Assembly: GCF_030463565.1 (NCBI RefSeq)
Contig: NC_134653.1
Span: forward strand, 28,023,150 to 28,087,149
From: Pelecanus crispus
Lineage: Eukaryota; Chordata; Aves; Pelecaniformes; Pelecanidae
Direction of reading: 5' to 3'
DNA: 64,000 nt
Part shown: positions 1 through 28,600 of the stretch, piece after piece
Layout of the letters: every line of letters starts with the position of its first letter
Numbering within the stretch: the first letter of the stretch is position 1
Position numbers and translations under genes: made by a program
The notes under the pieces: model-generated
The model's input: the letters and a program-made list of their open reading frames with translations, nothing else
Database searches by the model: none
What the model was told of the DNA's origin: nothing

Positions 1-2430
1 GAGCATGAGAAGGGGGGGTGGGGTGGGGTGTATCTAGTTGGAGAAAGGGACACCTGGGAAAGAACAGGACACTTGATCCAGGCAGTGACTGCAAGAAACA
101 CTTGACACTAGTAATAAAGGCTGTCTGTCTACACATGCAGTGTAATTCCACCCTTGTTGAATTTTTTTAGTTCTGAAACTTAAACATCTGAATTTTAGGG
201 GAAAACTAAACAAGCTAGTCCCTACCATGAACAGCTGTACTAAATGGATTAGATCATTCTTGCTAATGCAGTACATGTGTGTGCTTGTGCCAGACCTCAA
301 AGCCTTTGGAGTAAATCTGCAAACACTGTATCTTGGGATAGCTCATTTGGTAATGTTGCTGTCTGCTCAGATAGACAAGCTTGCAAACCACCCCTAAAAC
401 TACTAAGAGAAATGTGAGTAACCAGCATCCAATTAAGAATGATACAGAAGCCTTATGGCAAAGGAAGATTGAACCACAGCTCCTGCCCTCACACCTCCTT
501 TGTGTGCTTCCTGTGAGAGGTAAAAACACCTTTTCTTAGTGGAAAAAATCAGACTTCATTTGAACAAGCTATTTTGCTGCACTTAGTTTCCCTCTAGGAA
601 GAGGATGAAAGAACTGTACAGATGGCAATCTTGTTCTAGAAGGTACAGTGGTACTAAGAGCTAAGCAGCCTCAGATTTGACAGGTACTTTGCTTGTGACC
701 TAATAACACAGAGCTGGTGTTTCAATCCCTGGAAAAAGTTTGTCTTTAAAGTCTGCAGATGCTGTTTTAAATTGCTTCTGAGATGGGACTTTGAAATGCA
801 AGAGCTGGGCTATGCTTTCAGTGAGAGTACTAGATTAACCTAAGGAATTGTGATTACAGAGCAAGAAAGCTAGTCCCAGCTGTTCCCTAGTAGTCCTAAT
901 ACATGGAGAAAGCCAGCTGAAGTTCTCTTTCTGGGACTTGGCCCCCTGGACTGTCCTGCCTTGCCCCGGCTGCTTGGAAGGACAATTCCTACAGCCTCTC
1001 TGGGGCTTGAGAAGCAGATGGAGGTATCTGTAAAGCCACTACAGAAGCTGCAGTCCTTGTGTGGCCATACCTTGTTGTGAACTCTAGGATTAGGTAACCA
1101 CAAGCTTCACAGCAATTCAAAAATTGCACCACAGATGCTAGTTTAAGGCTACAGCAGTTTCATGCTTCTTTTGGTCAAATTCCCTGAAGAGGCTGCTTGC
1201 AGAAGTACCTGATCATAACAAAGAGAGGCTGAAGTCTTCTCAGGAAGAGTTGGAGTTCTTATGTCCATGAGGCAAAATATGCATTCTACATAGGAGGCTA
1301 AGATGCAGCAGGAGTCCCAGGTTTTGTCTTGCTGAAATAACCTTTCAACCTCTCTAATAAGGAATAATGGCTAAAGTACCACTCTGGCACAGGAGCCTAG
1401 GATAAGATTGCAATGATATTATTGCTAAATTGCAAGGTTTTTTGTTTCTGCAGACTAACATCTGGAAAAAGTTCCCTCCCACCCAGGAATCGGAACTGGC
1501 TCTGCTATTACTCAAGCCTAAACACGATAAATTAAGGCCGGAAAGTGTTTTTTGACTGTGCTAGCAGTGTGGGTGGATCAGCACAGATCGTAAAACCTAT
1601 TGGCTTTATCATAAAGGCCTGAACATAACTGTCAGGCTGCCAGCAAAATCTGCCCTGCTTGCAACGCTCATCAGTTCTGGCAGTGAATTGTAGGAACTCT
1701 ATCAAAGAGCTGGTGTACCTCAACAGCAAGGTAGATTCTAATTATTTTTTTTAAGCAAGCTTGAATTTTTTTTAATATCACTTCAATGGATTTTCTGTTT
1801 TTAAACTCCCCAGGGAAAGACAGGTTGTTTCTACAGTTGCAAAATCCTGACACTGCAGTGCTAAGGGTATTTAAGAGACCCACTTTGCTTTGGGTGCTCT
1901 GTGTACTGTAACTGGCAGCTATGTGGCCTGACAATGACCACAGCAAAGCTCCTCGCTGAAGAGAAGCTGCAGTCGCAGTGATTGCAGGCTTCAACTTTTG
2001 TCCAGTTCAGAGACTTTGTTTTTTTCCAGATGCAGTCTTCACAGGTTGACATCTGACAGAAATGAATATTCAGTTTGTGGCTTCAGTTAAATTATTCTAC
2101 CCTTGTCAAGGAAGCCAGCTGAACACCTCCCTGGGTTCATTACGGACTGCACCATGTGTGGTAACAGACCAGTCCTTTATGGAGTTGTGTGCTTTTTCTG
2201 GTTTTAAGTCTCATTCTCACTCTCCCCTGGAGCAAAAGGTGTCAGGCTGTTTTATCTGTTAAAGCACTCAGTTTCCACCATGCTTCAGGAAAACAGAATG
2301 CATGTAAGTGTTCAACATTATACCCAAAAGCATTAACATCAGGCCCTGGGACTATTCAGTTACCAGAATAGCATGAAACACGGTGAGATTCGCTACTCAT
2401 TCAAACTTACTGAACTCAACCTAAGTAGTA
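1..2430. other. Intergenic stretch beyond the SMARCB1 3' end
   Basis: I see no gene here. Short open frames occur on both strands, but none gives a recognisable protein or a convincing exon with splice sites. The human neighbour in this direction is DERL3; no derlin-like peptide was found, so either its exons lie outside the window or the order differs. No repeat family was recognised. Confidence 0.5.
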
Positions 2431-2439
2431 TGCATTCCT

Positions 2440-2445
2440 TTTATT
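2440..2445 (-). terminator. SMARCB1 poly(A) signal AATAAA
   Basis: The minus strand reads AATAAA here, about 310 bases beyond the SMARCB1 stop codon. It is the first canonical hexamer downstream of the stop. That implies a 3' UTR of roughly 330 bases, inferred without transcript data. Confidence 0.6.
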
Positions 2446-2753
2446 TAAAAAGTTGTCCTAACAGTGCGTGTTGCACCTATACAAAAGAATCTTTACACTG
2501 TCCACACACAGGTATATAAGGGCTTCAACAGCTGCCACAGGTCTCAGCTAGATCACGTGCTAACGCAGTGTTCTTGGTACGTGGCATTTAGGTGGAGGGG
2601 TTGGGGGCAGAAGTCAGCAGTACTGGGAACTCTTGGCAAGTGGAATGTGTGTCCCCTTCAGGGACAGAAAGACCCCTGCCAATCCTAGATCCATTTGGGG
2701 AGAGGAGTAGGGATAAAGTCTGTAGGAAGAGCACCAGTGTCACAACAGGAAGA

Positions 2754-16645
<13,892 letters not shown>

Positions 16646-19600
16646 TCATCTGAAGGAGTTGGAGGAAGGTGTACAGCTGAAGAAGTCCTGGCTGATCTGG
16701 CGTGGGTAGCCCTCCAGCACTTTCACCTGGACTGGATCGAACTTCCAGTAATCTCGGCCTCTCAGGAAATAGGCAAAACCTGTGGGTGAGAGAGGAAGGG
16801 TTAGGAAAGACAGGGCTGGCACAGCTCAGAGCTCGTTCCTAGCATTTTTCTTGTCGACACTCTGCAACATGTGCGGTACCAAAAGAGAGCCTGGAAGAGC
16901 CAGGAGATGCTGCTAGATTCATTTCACTTGAACCCAGGTTTGCAGCTTACACTGTTTTAGTTTTGATGGGAGAGCAAGCAAGATTTTATTTTATATTCCT
17001 GGTGTTTTTAAATATGCTGTACTCAGGTAGTGGCCCAGCCCTAAGAGGGCAGAGGACATCTAGGACCTGAACAGGGCCTATGACAGGGAGCTTTGAAGAC
17101 ATGCTGCAGAGCATCTGCTGCTGTGGGGAAACTGCTCTGGGATTTAGGCTCTCGAAGCAGTGGGGAGCCGTTCTACTGCATCCTTTGGGAGGAGAGAGGC
17201 AGTCACTGCACCTGTCATCCCAAGCACCCTGGCTGTCCTCAGTGTTTCTGTGGCACTGCCCCGCTGTCTTCAGCACAGGGCATATCTGGGAGGACTAGGC
17301 AATACCAAAAGCAGCCTGGTCAGTCAGGACAGCTGCCTAGGCTGAAGTGTGGGCAGTGTTTCTGCTGTTTTCTCATCACTTTCTTTCATGAGCAGTAACA
17401 GCTGGGTAGGACTCTGTGACCATTTCTTGTTCAGAAGTTTGAATTCCTTCTATCAAACACTTAACTGTTGATTGTTGCAATTAATAATGACAAAACTTCT
17501 CACTTTTATGGGAGAAGCCTCAGTTCCCTACCTACTGGAGGGAGCTGCCTCTCTCTCTATACACTATGTGGCATGTACTATGGCTGGGAAGCAAACACTA
17601 CTACCAAATGTCTAAATCTGCCCAGTTCTTCCAGCTGGGCAGTGGTGTCAGCCTGAGCATCCACCCCAGAGCAGGCCATGTCCTTGCTGCACTGACCAAA
17701 CCCATCCTGAAAAGCCGCGTCGATCTCCTGAGGGACACCGCGCCAGTCGGCCATGGTCCGGGGGTAGATGTTGTCCACCTGGCGGGTGCGAGGGTTGAAG
17801 CGCCAGTAGTTGCCTCCACTGAAGATGTAGATCTTGTTCTTCTCAGCCCCCCACACCAGAGCTGCCTGCACAGGGGATGCAGGGAGGCCCAGCTCGCCAA
17901 TTGGGGTGGGACCAGATACCCGTCTCTCGCCATCGTAAATCCAGTACTGAGAATCTGGTGAGGAGACAGAAAAGGGAGACAAGGGTTCAGAAGCTCTTTG
18001 ACATCTGATAATTCGGCAGTGAAGCGCACAACTAGAGCTGGTGCCTTGGCAGAGCTCCCGGAGAAAGCTGTGCCTGAGAGGCAAAAACCCCACCAGTGTC
18101 ATGGACACTGTCACTGACGGGTGCCCAAAGTGCCGGCAGCACAAGGAGTTGAATTCCCACCTCTGTCCAACCCAAAGGCTGTCAGTGGTGGGATGAGGAG
18201 GACTGTTTTAGCAGCTGTCTTTTCTCTATTTGTGGAAGTTATACTAACAGGCTTGGCTGGAGGGACCAGCCTCTACCCTGCAATCTCAGCTCTTGGAGGA
18301 AAACATATGTAGGCGTGCACAGGCATAAAGGGGCCGTGCGGCTGTAAAGGAGCAAGCTACAGAAACAGGGAAGAAGTTGCCAAGCTGAAATAGAGACTGG
18401 AAGCATATTTCCAGATTAGATTAAAAGGGGAATCTCTGTAATTAGCCTACGGCATGTAATACTTTCCCCTTATCTCATTTTAACTCATGGTAGGAGCCTG
18501 CCAATTTTAGCACTCTAACTCCTTGTGTGCAGGTCAGGTGCTAAGTAATCTGTTTATGCAGGAACACTGCCTGCAGAGCCACGTGCTGTGCCTTCTGGTA
18601 CTCGGCTTCATGGTGCGCAGATGGGGCATGCATACCCAGGGCGGCTGGGTACCTACGTCATTCTGCAACCCCGCTATTAAATTTACACTTGGAAAGAGCA
18701 TTAAAGAAAACAGTAGAGCTGAAACAGGGGTTGTTGCCGGTCTTGAACTGCAGAGATGGCCAGGGGGAGGTCTGGCCCCCCGTGGGTGATTGGTTTTTAA
18801 TCCCTGTGGTGGCAGGAGGTTGCCTGGCTCTGCACACAGGCTCCCTGTAGGCTCATTCAGTCTGGGAGTGCTACAGAAGCTCTGCATCCAGGTCTCTGAG
18901 GAGCAGAGAAGATGCTGTCCATCCCCTGAGCAGGGCCTTGGGGGCACAGGCTCAGGAGTTTCACAACCTGTGAAAGTCGCTGGGGCTCTCTTCTGGCACA
19001 GGGCTTCCCAGGGCAGCTAGGGGGATGGAGAAAGGGTTTCCTTCCTCCTCCTCTGCCAGCAGCATTGCCGGGGCAGAGGCTCAAAATAAATGTTTGTGTT
19101 CCAGAGGAGGAGAATGGGATATCATAGCTGTGTCTAAAATAAAAGTGACCCCTCCTTCTCTCTTCCCCCCTCAATATCTGCTAAAAAGTTTAACCTAACA
19201 GAGAAGGAAACAAATAACAAGGATCACTGGATTGCTGAGGATGCCTAGAAGGTTTATCCTCCCAGGAACTTGTTGGGTCCTGAATACCCCTCAGTAAAGG
19301 AGATGCATTTCTGAGCTGTCTGATCCCAGTCCAGCTCTTACCTTGGAAGAACCAGATATTGCCCAGAGGGTCCTCGAAGGTGGCATCAACAGAGCTGGGG
19401 ATCCCCTGCCAGTGGCGGGAGGCCAGAGCTGGGTAGCCGTCCTGCAGCTTTCCAGCTCGGAGTCGCCACACATAGCGAGACTTGAAGAAGAACAGCTCCC
19501 CTCGAATGGTCGATGCGGCGTCAAAAGCTGTGTCGCAGGCGTCGGGCTGTAGAGACTGCCAAAGCACAGTCGGTCAGGTACTTGGACTTGTGAGAGCCCC

Positions 19601-22600
19601 CCTTGCCCAGGCTGGGTTCAGCGGACGGGGAGTCCCTGTGTCCAGGCAACTGTCCTGCTTTCAGCCAGTTGTGGCTGGGTACGTGCTGCCCAAAGATCGC
19701 CTCCCCACACATCCCGGGCTGGCTGGCAGTGCCAGCCGGGGGGTCCGGACCTGGGCTCAGCAGCATGGGTGGAAGACACAGACACCAAACCACATGTAAG
19801 CCTGCTACTGGCCTCACGGTGAGGACAGTCCCAGCAACTGGGAACAAGCTGTGGTGTTAGAGGAGGACACAGACAAGTTGTTCACTCACCTCCACGTTGG
19901 TGATCTCGTTTGTTTCAAGGTCCGTCTGGGGAAGCTCTGCTGGCTGAGTTGGGGTTGGGTCGGGATCCAGTTTGGGTTTCCCATAGAGGTACTGGATACC
20001 TTGCTTGTCATCCTCACTCAGACTTAGTGGGTAGCGGAAGATGTAGAAAGGAGACATCAGTGACTTGGAGACAGCTGTGTGCTGCAGGCCCAGGACGTGG
20101 CCAAACTCATGAGCAGCCACTTGGAGGAGGTCAGTGCCTGCAAAGGGAAAAGATGGGAGATGCTTTTAGAATCATAGAATCCTTTAGGTTGGAAAAGGCC
20201 TTTAAGATCATCAAGTCCAACCATTAACCTAGCACTGCCAAGTCCACCACTAAACCATGTCCCTAAGCACCACATCTGCACGTCTTTTAAATACCTCCGG
20301 GGTGGTGACTCGACCACTTTGCCTGCTCGTGTGGGGGACGCCTGCCTCCTAGGCTCACTTCTACCAACTACCAGCCACTGACGATGCACTGAGGCATGTT
20401 GTAGGAGCCTAATGCAAGGGAAGAGAAATCTACCTCAACTACAGTGCTTGCAGGTTGTTGTTCCCAGGGTTTTCCTGGAGCACTGTGAGTGAATTCATAC
20501 ATTCAGGTACTAGCCTGGGCATGTTGGTAATTTGTAATTCTGTCACCAGGGGCTTCTATACCCCATCGGCTATCAGGAAGAAAACAGTTTTCTGTGTGCT
20601 TTTGGATAGAAGAAATTTGCCCAGAGAAAGAAGTCCAGCCCGCAGAAGTAGGTTTCAGGGTGGTAAGGTTGTTTTTTGTCCACCCAGCCTTGCAGCAGTT
20701 GTTGGCTACAGCTGTAGCATATCAGGTCCCATTTAGGTCACGTCCACTGTGGAAGACACCTGCGTTAGTGAGGATTAAAACTTGCTAATGGCCATTGTCA
20801 CACAGACAGCAGAGGGAGCTCATTTATTGCTTGTGTGTGGACTGTAGCAAGAAGGTGACATTTAGAAATAAAACCATAAAAAATTATCCAGCGTCAAGGC
20901 CTCGGCCTTCTTTACCAGACTCAAATAGATTTATGGGAGATGATGTTTTAGGAAAACATGACCTTGGAGCATCTAGAAATGGAGAGGGGGGGAAAGTGGA
21001 TTTCAGTATGCAAAAATGTGTCATTTGGCAGGTGTTGTTTATCTTCCAGTGGATCATTTTTTAAGTTGATAAATTTCAGGGAAAGCTGGAAGAAAGGCAT
21101 ATTAAGCAGCGAAACTTGTGAGCGGGGCTGTTTGTTGACAAGTCCCAGCGTATTCATTCACTTGCCTTCAGCCAGAAATCCTCCGAGCTGCAGCCCAAGT
21201 GATGAGAAGGGCAGGGATGTGAGTCAGCCAGCCTCGCTGCTCCAAGCAGGATTTCCCTGCTCGCTCCAGGGGAGCAGGTCACTTTTCGGCACCAGGACAG
21301 GACGGGACAGGGGAGATGCAGCTGGGAGGAACGCCTGGGACGGGTGGAGGCGAAGGCAAGCCCCTGTCTTCCTCCACTGGTCAGCTTTATGTTGAAGCGA
21401 TGAATTTGCACAGCACTGACCCAATTAAATCGACACATCTAGGTCAGCTGAGAAAGTGGGATTTCTATGTCAGTGATTTATTACAAACTTTGAGACACTT
21501 CTGTTTAGTTTGGCAGGCTCCTCACTTGATGCTTTCCAGTGTTGGCAGATTGGCTGTGCTATTGTCAGATTCTCTGGGGGAGGTGAACAACAGCATGCCT
21601 GAGGGAGCTGTGCTGGGGAGCACCGCTGCGTCCCGCACAGAAAGTCCCTCCATGTGGAGTCCTGCTTCCTGCACGGCTCTGGGGTGACCCCGGGGCACAG
21701 ACCTCCTCGTACTTCTGCTCTCCTGTCTGTAAACTGAGGCTAAGGATTTTCCCGTCTCACTGAGAGCTGAGATAAGGATTTATCCATGTTTATACCGTAA
21801 AGCTCTTTTCAGCATATTAAATGGCAATTAGCCGCAAAGAGCTTTTACAACATTTATTTATGGAAGACGTAGGTGGGGGGGAAAGGGCCATGGAATAGGG
21901 CTGGATTCTGATGGGAACTGGCATCCATTTTCAGTTCCTGGTTTGCCTCCAACACTGTGGAAGAATGTAGGAAATTCTTCAACAACACAGGCAACCCCAA
22001 CGGAGGGTGAAAAACAGCAGAGCCCACCATTCCCTAAGGAGTAGAAACGCTTCTGCAGAAAGATCTGGTGCTCTGTGGTTCTTGTTTTGGGTCAGCATGA
22101 ACAGGGTCAGAGACATAGCAGTCCTGTGCCCCACGCAGAGACTCAAGTTGGCATACAACTGGCAATAAAGTGGACTTTGGGGGAGCCCATCTGAGCCCTG
22201 AACATCAATGTGGACAAAATGTCTGGGAAACCCCAGAGAGGCAGGGGTTTATCTTGGACTTTGTGATTGTGTCTTTGTCCCTGTAGATAAACTGGGAAGG
22301 AATAGGAGGGGCTGACCTGGGTTAATTTTGGTGGCTCTTGCAGAAACTGATGCTTTGGGCACTGATTCAGATGGTCCCAGGCAGTACTGCAGTATCTCAT
22401 GAGATACTGTGACACCAGACCCTGAGTGCCCAAGCAGAGAGCTAACAGATTGGATCTATTATTAGCAAAAAAAAAAAAAAAAGAAAAAAAAGAGTCTTGA
22501 CTCGATGCGGCGTTGTTTATGGTCAGAGCATTCCCAGGCCGTGGGGGCAGAGCTGGAGCCTGGGTGGTTTCCCTTTATGGACTTGTTCAAAGAGAAAATA

Positions 22601-25600
22601 CTTTGCAGGCAGGCGGTGAACAGTGCGTGCAGGGACTGGGACTGAGACTGTCCTTTGGAAGACAACTGTGTCAGCCAGTTCTTGAGTCCCGTTTTCCTTC
22701 ATCCCTTCCCTGCTTTATTTCTAACGGCTCCTGTCAATACTGGGTGCAATTCCCAAGTGGCAGGGTGTGTGGCTGGGCAGAGGAGCCATCTCTCAGATGT
22801 GTCCCTCTTGCTCTCCCCACACAGGGGGAGCCCACTGGGAAACCAGGGTCCTGGTGCTGGACACAGGCTTTGCTGTGGCTGAAGGTTGACAAGAAAAGAC
22901 CTGAATACTAGCAGCAGGGTTGTAAGTAGCAGGAGACGACCATGCACACCACAAAAATGATTGCTGCCTCTCAGTTTTACAGGGTCCCTGTTCACACCAC
23001 AACTGAATCATTTCCAAGTGCCCTGATAAGCATCCTGGAGCGTTCACGCTCCCCCTGAAACAATACCGTACCCAGGTTGTTCCCAATCGTCCAGGTCTCA
23101 TCATAGTCAAAATGGACATCTCCCTCCCGGTGTGTCTTGGGGAAGAACGCATGTGCTAGGATCCCTCCAGGCCCATCGAAAGGCAAGTTATCTCCATGCC
23201 AGTACCTGGAGAGAAGACACATTGCACCTCAGACAAACAGCTGTATACCTCCAGTGAACAGCATCGTATGGCCAAAGGTGGGGAGCCACTGCGAGGGGAC
23301 AGCAGCTCTCACTCCCATCCCAAGTTCATCCCACCAGTGTGGATCGACTGTTTTGAGCCCTTTGGATTGCCACAAACTTGGTTCTGCATCAGGGCACTGA
23401 GGAGGCAGAGCTTGGTCACACCAAACACTGAGGAAGCAGAGCTTGGTCACACCGAGCCCTGGGGAGTTCCTGTGTTTTCTCAGGCATGTTTCTCTCCTCC
23501 CCCTGTTCAGCTTCCAGCCCAAAGCTGACCATGGAGCCTAAGGAATTAAGGAGGTAACTGCTTGAGCTGAGATTAAGTTGACATAGCTGAGCAGCGGGGG
23601 GATGCAGAGTGAGCATAGGCAAGCCCTCAGGTCCTCACTCAAGCCAAGCCTGCTGTTGACTAGTGAAGGAAACCCATGAGATATGTGGCCGCTTCAGATT
23701 GCTGAGGGAGGCACAGGCAAATACACAGCATGCACATCACATCACTGCTTGGATGGTCTCCACTGCCTTTATTAGTTTTGTGCAAACACGCAGCAGAGGG
23801 AAGTCTTTGCCCCCGTGCGTATTTTGCCAAAAGCGAATTTCAGGCTGGGAGCCAAGATTCATTTAACCAAGAAACTATATTTGTCTTTGGGCAGACAGTT
23901 ACGTCGTTCAGTCAAGGGACAGGATGGAGGACCTGAAGATGGAAAGTCAAAACAAACGCTTAGGAAAACAGCCTGTGGGCAGAGAAATGTAAATGTACCA
24001 GGAAAATTAATGAACGATCAGTAATGGTACTGTGCACAGCCAGCACGGAACAGCTGCACTTACACCAAGCAGCCCACAACTCACAAAAAAAAAAACCAAA
24101 CCCCAAACAAAACAAAAAAAAATCCTAATGTCTGAAGGCAGAAATATGAGCCTTCATTTAAGTGTCTAAGTTTGGTGCTGGCAGCTCTCTGCTCTGGTTA
24201 GAGGCTTGGGGTCTTGCCTGCAAGGCTGCTGCTCTGTCTGGGAGGAGGATGCTGCTGCCCACCGTGCTCACCTTGTGAAATCGATGACGATGTCAGCCCG
24301 GCCCTCCTGCACTTCGGTGAAGGTCAGTGGGGTCACATCGCTCCAGACTTTCAAAGCTTCCTCTATGGTCCTTCTCACTTTAGCTTTTACAAGTTGCCAC
24401 GGGAACCTGATAATTCTGAAAAGCAACAGATACTGGATGAGGAGAGCATCAGCCGCTGTCCCATGGACACTGCTGTCATGAAGACACCAGCTGTAGGATC
24501 AGCGTCACTAGGGCTGCCACTCTCTGTCAGCACCAGAACATCTCCAAGCCATACAAGCACTGCTCCGGCACCCTCTTCCAAGCAACATGAGTTGCAGATA
24601 AATCCCATCAGTGTTGAAACCCTCTGGCTGTTGGGCCCAGAGGTGAGCTTTCTGGAGAGCTTTGCAGATCTGTGTTTTTCTGGAATGAAGTGATGCAGCA
24701 TTTCCCAGGTCTGTCCCCCGTGAGTCCAGCCCCACAGAGGTGCCTGGAAGTGGTGTGATGTGATTTCTCCTCCTCAACCTCTGCATTTTTTGCCCCGGAA
24801 ACCTGGACTCACTCAGAGCAGCTGCTGCCTCTTCTGCCCTCCTATAACATAAGCAGACTGTAAGGTCTGCCACAGAGGGAGCTTGCTTTCCCTTCCATTA
24901 ACAGTGTTGGTGTGTGTTCGCCTCTGCTGTGTTTCTTTCTTTAACGCTGTTGACCAAAAAAAAAAAAGGAAGAAGCCTTTCTGTTATCTATCGCCTTCTA
25001 ATGCTATGAGGAACTGTCTCCTGCACTTAATTAAACAAAAGATGATTTACGTGCTGTCAAAGTCCATACGAGTGTGCTCACCTCTCCATTCATCCCCCTG
25101 TGGGCAATGGGGGAGGCAGCACAACCCTCCCGCAAGCCTGTCGAGCGGATTTGCAACTGAGAACGTGTGGGGTGACTTGGGCAAAACTTTACACTGAAGT
25201 TGTGTTTATGGGAACATCAATAACAGCTGAATAAAAAGGTCTTTTTAAAATAAACTGTGAAGTGAGCTCACGGCAGGGTGGCTGGGGGCCGCAAAGGCAC
25301 AGCGGGAGAGGGCCGGTGGTAGAAGCTCTGCTCGGCATGTATCAGGGGTTTGATGCAGGGAAGTGAATGCATGCGCATGGGGGTGCTGACGCGGGACTGA
25401 CTGAGGGGTGACACGACGGGTGCGCAGAATGTGTTTGGGCAGGGGCGGGTGGGCAGCTGTGTTTATGGCAGCGTGTGCCTGAGGGGATGTGGAGGTGCTG
25501 GGTACGACCCTGCTGGTGGTTCAGCATGTGGCTCCCCTGCCCCACAGCTGGCCGTACCCAGTTTTAGGGCTGCCCTCCAGATTTTATGATCACGTCACAG

Positions 25601-28600
25601 CAAGCTGCGCTCCAGGGAACATCAGACTAAGGGGTTTGGGGGGGTAGAAGCAAACCAGCCTGACGCCCGTTTCGGGCCTCTCTTACTTGTAGGTGAGATC
25701 AGTCTTGTCCCAGCGTCCACCAGAGAGGACGAATCGCTTCTGCCGGTTCCGCCCATTCTGGCTGTCCAGTGACGCTGGGAGGTCCGGCACGCCGCACCGG
25801 GGCGGGTTCCAGCGTGCCACCTGCTCATCCGTGCCTACGGGGAAGCCCTTGGCAGGCACACCAGTCCCCACAGCGTTCACCAAGGAAGACAGCCAAGGAC
25901 TCTGCTCCTTCCAGGTGTGATGCTTTCGAGACACGTCCTAAAAGGGAAAAGCAAAGCCATGGCTTCAGCGTCTGAGAAGAGAGGTTCTGATGCAGAGCGG
26001 TGGACGACTGCCCACAGCAGCCCTACAGCCCTGCAATGGTGAGTTCCACCTCTGCCTGGGGCTGTTCTCCCGCTGCTAGGGCACAAACTGCTTCCCACAA
26101 ACATCCTCCGTTGCCTGGGCTCTGCTGCTGCCAGGCAGGGTCACACCTGGGAGGCACTGTGTCATGCTATGGCACCTCCTAAGCACTGGGCTATTTTTGG
26201 TCCGTTTTTCCTTGGCAGCTGGCTGGCAGGAAATGCTTTTGCAAACTGTGGATGAGAACCAGACCCTTCAAGAACGAAACAAATCACTAGGGAGTAAATT
26301 CTCTCCCTTTGCCCCACATCCTTTATTCCCTCCTGGCCCCGGGTAGAGGTGATATTAATGGGAGGAAGCCTTTAGTCCCCAGCACACAGTTGTGCTCCCC
26401 ATTATTGCTCCCATGGCGTCCCCTTGCTGTCCTGGCATGGTGAGCAGGCTCTCAGCATGGCTGGGGGACAGTGCAAACTGGAGAGCAGGACACTTGGATC
26501 TTGGGGGTGACTTAGAGCCCTTCACATGGGGCAGAGAGCAGCAGTGACCGTCCCTGCAGCCCCTGTCACTGCCTGAGGTCACCGATTCTGCAGAGGGATG
26601 GACAGGACCATAGCCCCTTGCCTCACTGCGCCTGTGACTCTGCTTGGGGATAAGATCACCTAGGCTCTCCCACACTTAGTTGGAAAAGCACAGTTCCTCT
26701 TGGCAACATTAATTAGTGCTAATTAGCTAACTTCCATTGGTTTCCCACCTGACAGCAGGACTATGGGGCCACCATGAAACATAACCCAAGCGTGATCTTC
26801 AGCCTGCTGTGAGGCATGTGGGGGTCCCTGCGTCACCCTGCACAAACCAGAGGTCCAAACACAGAATTTTTGTCCCGATTCTGTGCAGGCAAATTCAAAG
26901 GTGTTTGAGCAGCAGGAGGAGCTGAGATGCCGCAGTGATACATCTCTATTCAGACAGGCAAGGCTCTGTCCCACAGGGTTCCAGAGTGAAGACCTGGGGT
27001 TTAGAGGTCCCCTTCCTCCCCCTGCAAGGAGCTGCCTTCCTCCAGGCCAGCCTTCCCGGCTGCCTTGCTGGGGACACGAAGGTCAGGTGGGCATGATGCC
27101 AGGGCTGCCATGATGCCGTGTAATCTGCGTGCTGCCGCCACTCTGTTCCCTACAATGAACCCATTCATGCGGGCTGGAATGAAGTGTGAAGCCCTTGGCA
27201 TTAATTCCGCTACCGAGCTCCCGACTCTGTAATGGCCCCGTGCCTCTGAGCGACGCACGGATGGACACAGGAGCCTGGAAGGTCACACAAGGTGCAGTTT
27301 AGGTGTTTGGCTCTTCATGTGTCTGTCACCACTCCAGCCTGCTGGCTTGTCCTCCCCAGCCAAACAGACACTCTTGGTGGCTTGGCACCTGCCAGCCTTT
27401 GCCTTAGAAACCATCAACCCAGTCCTGGTGTCCCAGTGCACTTTCACACACCACGGGAACTGCACCCTCAACACGTGCAAAGAGACAAAGACATTTTACA
27501 TCCTGAACAGCAAAGCCTGCCCAAGCCACCAGCTGTGGCACTGAAAATCCATCCAGTGCTTTGGTGGAAGTAGGGTGTATGGGCTGGCCTGTCCCAGGAG
27601 AGTCTGCACCGGGCTGCTCCTGCTGAATGCTGGAGCCCTGCCAGGTTGGAGGTACCTGTCTTTCTAAGAGGAGCTCTCTAAGAGCTGCCTGGCACCCTGC
27701 CTGGGCTGGCAGCTAGCACCTGCGAAGGACAGCTGGCAGGAAGAGCTGATAAGGTTCATATCCTGGCCAACATCTTGCTCCCAGCCCCAGTGAAACCCTC
27801 TGCCAAGCACATAATGGAAGCTGTGTCACCAAAGCCCAGCCTGGAGGGATGCTTGGCTCCTTGCTCCTTGCTCGAGAGCACCCACTGCCACCGGAGGCAG
27901 GTCCTGCTGCCCAAGGACATGGGGTGATTAACATGTCCGGTTTCACAGGACCAGGAGGTGCGGGACAGCTGCATCGAGGCACGTGGGAAGGAGTGGAGAT
28001 GGACTCTGGGGAGAGCCCTCACTGTGGAACTGGGAGCACTGGGAAACCCTCAGGAGTTGCCCAGGTAGGTGAGTGGGCTGAGGCTGACCCAGATGGGCTT
28101 GCTCGTGTTTTTTTGTCTTGGCTATGCTAAGCATATCCCCCCATCTCCCAGGAAGGCCAGTTATTGCCTTCCAGGCTTGGGGGCACTGGCATAAACTGGA
28201 GATTATCACCCCGCTCCAGGCAGGGGCAAAGGAGGAACTGCCTGTTTCCTTCTTGCCCTGAGGGATCCCATGTTCAGGGGCAGACCTGAGGTTAGGTTTT
28301 CTCGCCCCCCTTTGCTTAACTCAAGGCCGCTGGCATGAATCCCAGCTTCCAGCCATCCAAACCCCACCTTGCCTTTGGCAGGACCCTCCCTGCTCCCGCC
28401 TGCCTGCCCTCTACCGAGACCCGGCCCTGGGAGGGGACACAGCTTGGCCCTGGGAGGCGACACAGCTTGGCCCTGTGAACGGCTCTGGGTGGAGGCAGGA
28501 GGCAAGACCTGCCCTGCTGCCCCGGGTGCTCGCTGTGCCCCTAGACAAACAGTGAGTCTCTCCCTGTCGTCACTGCACTGACATTAGCACCATGGCAGGA

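Noticed and set aside
1-2430. DERL3 expected next to SMARCB1 by human synteny
   Set aside because: No derlin peptide or exon was found on either strand in this stretch, so it is not annotated.
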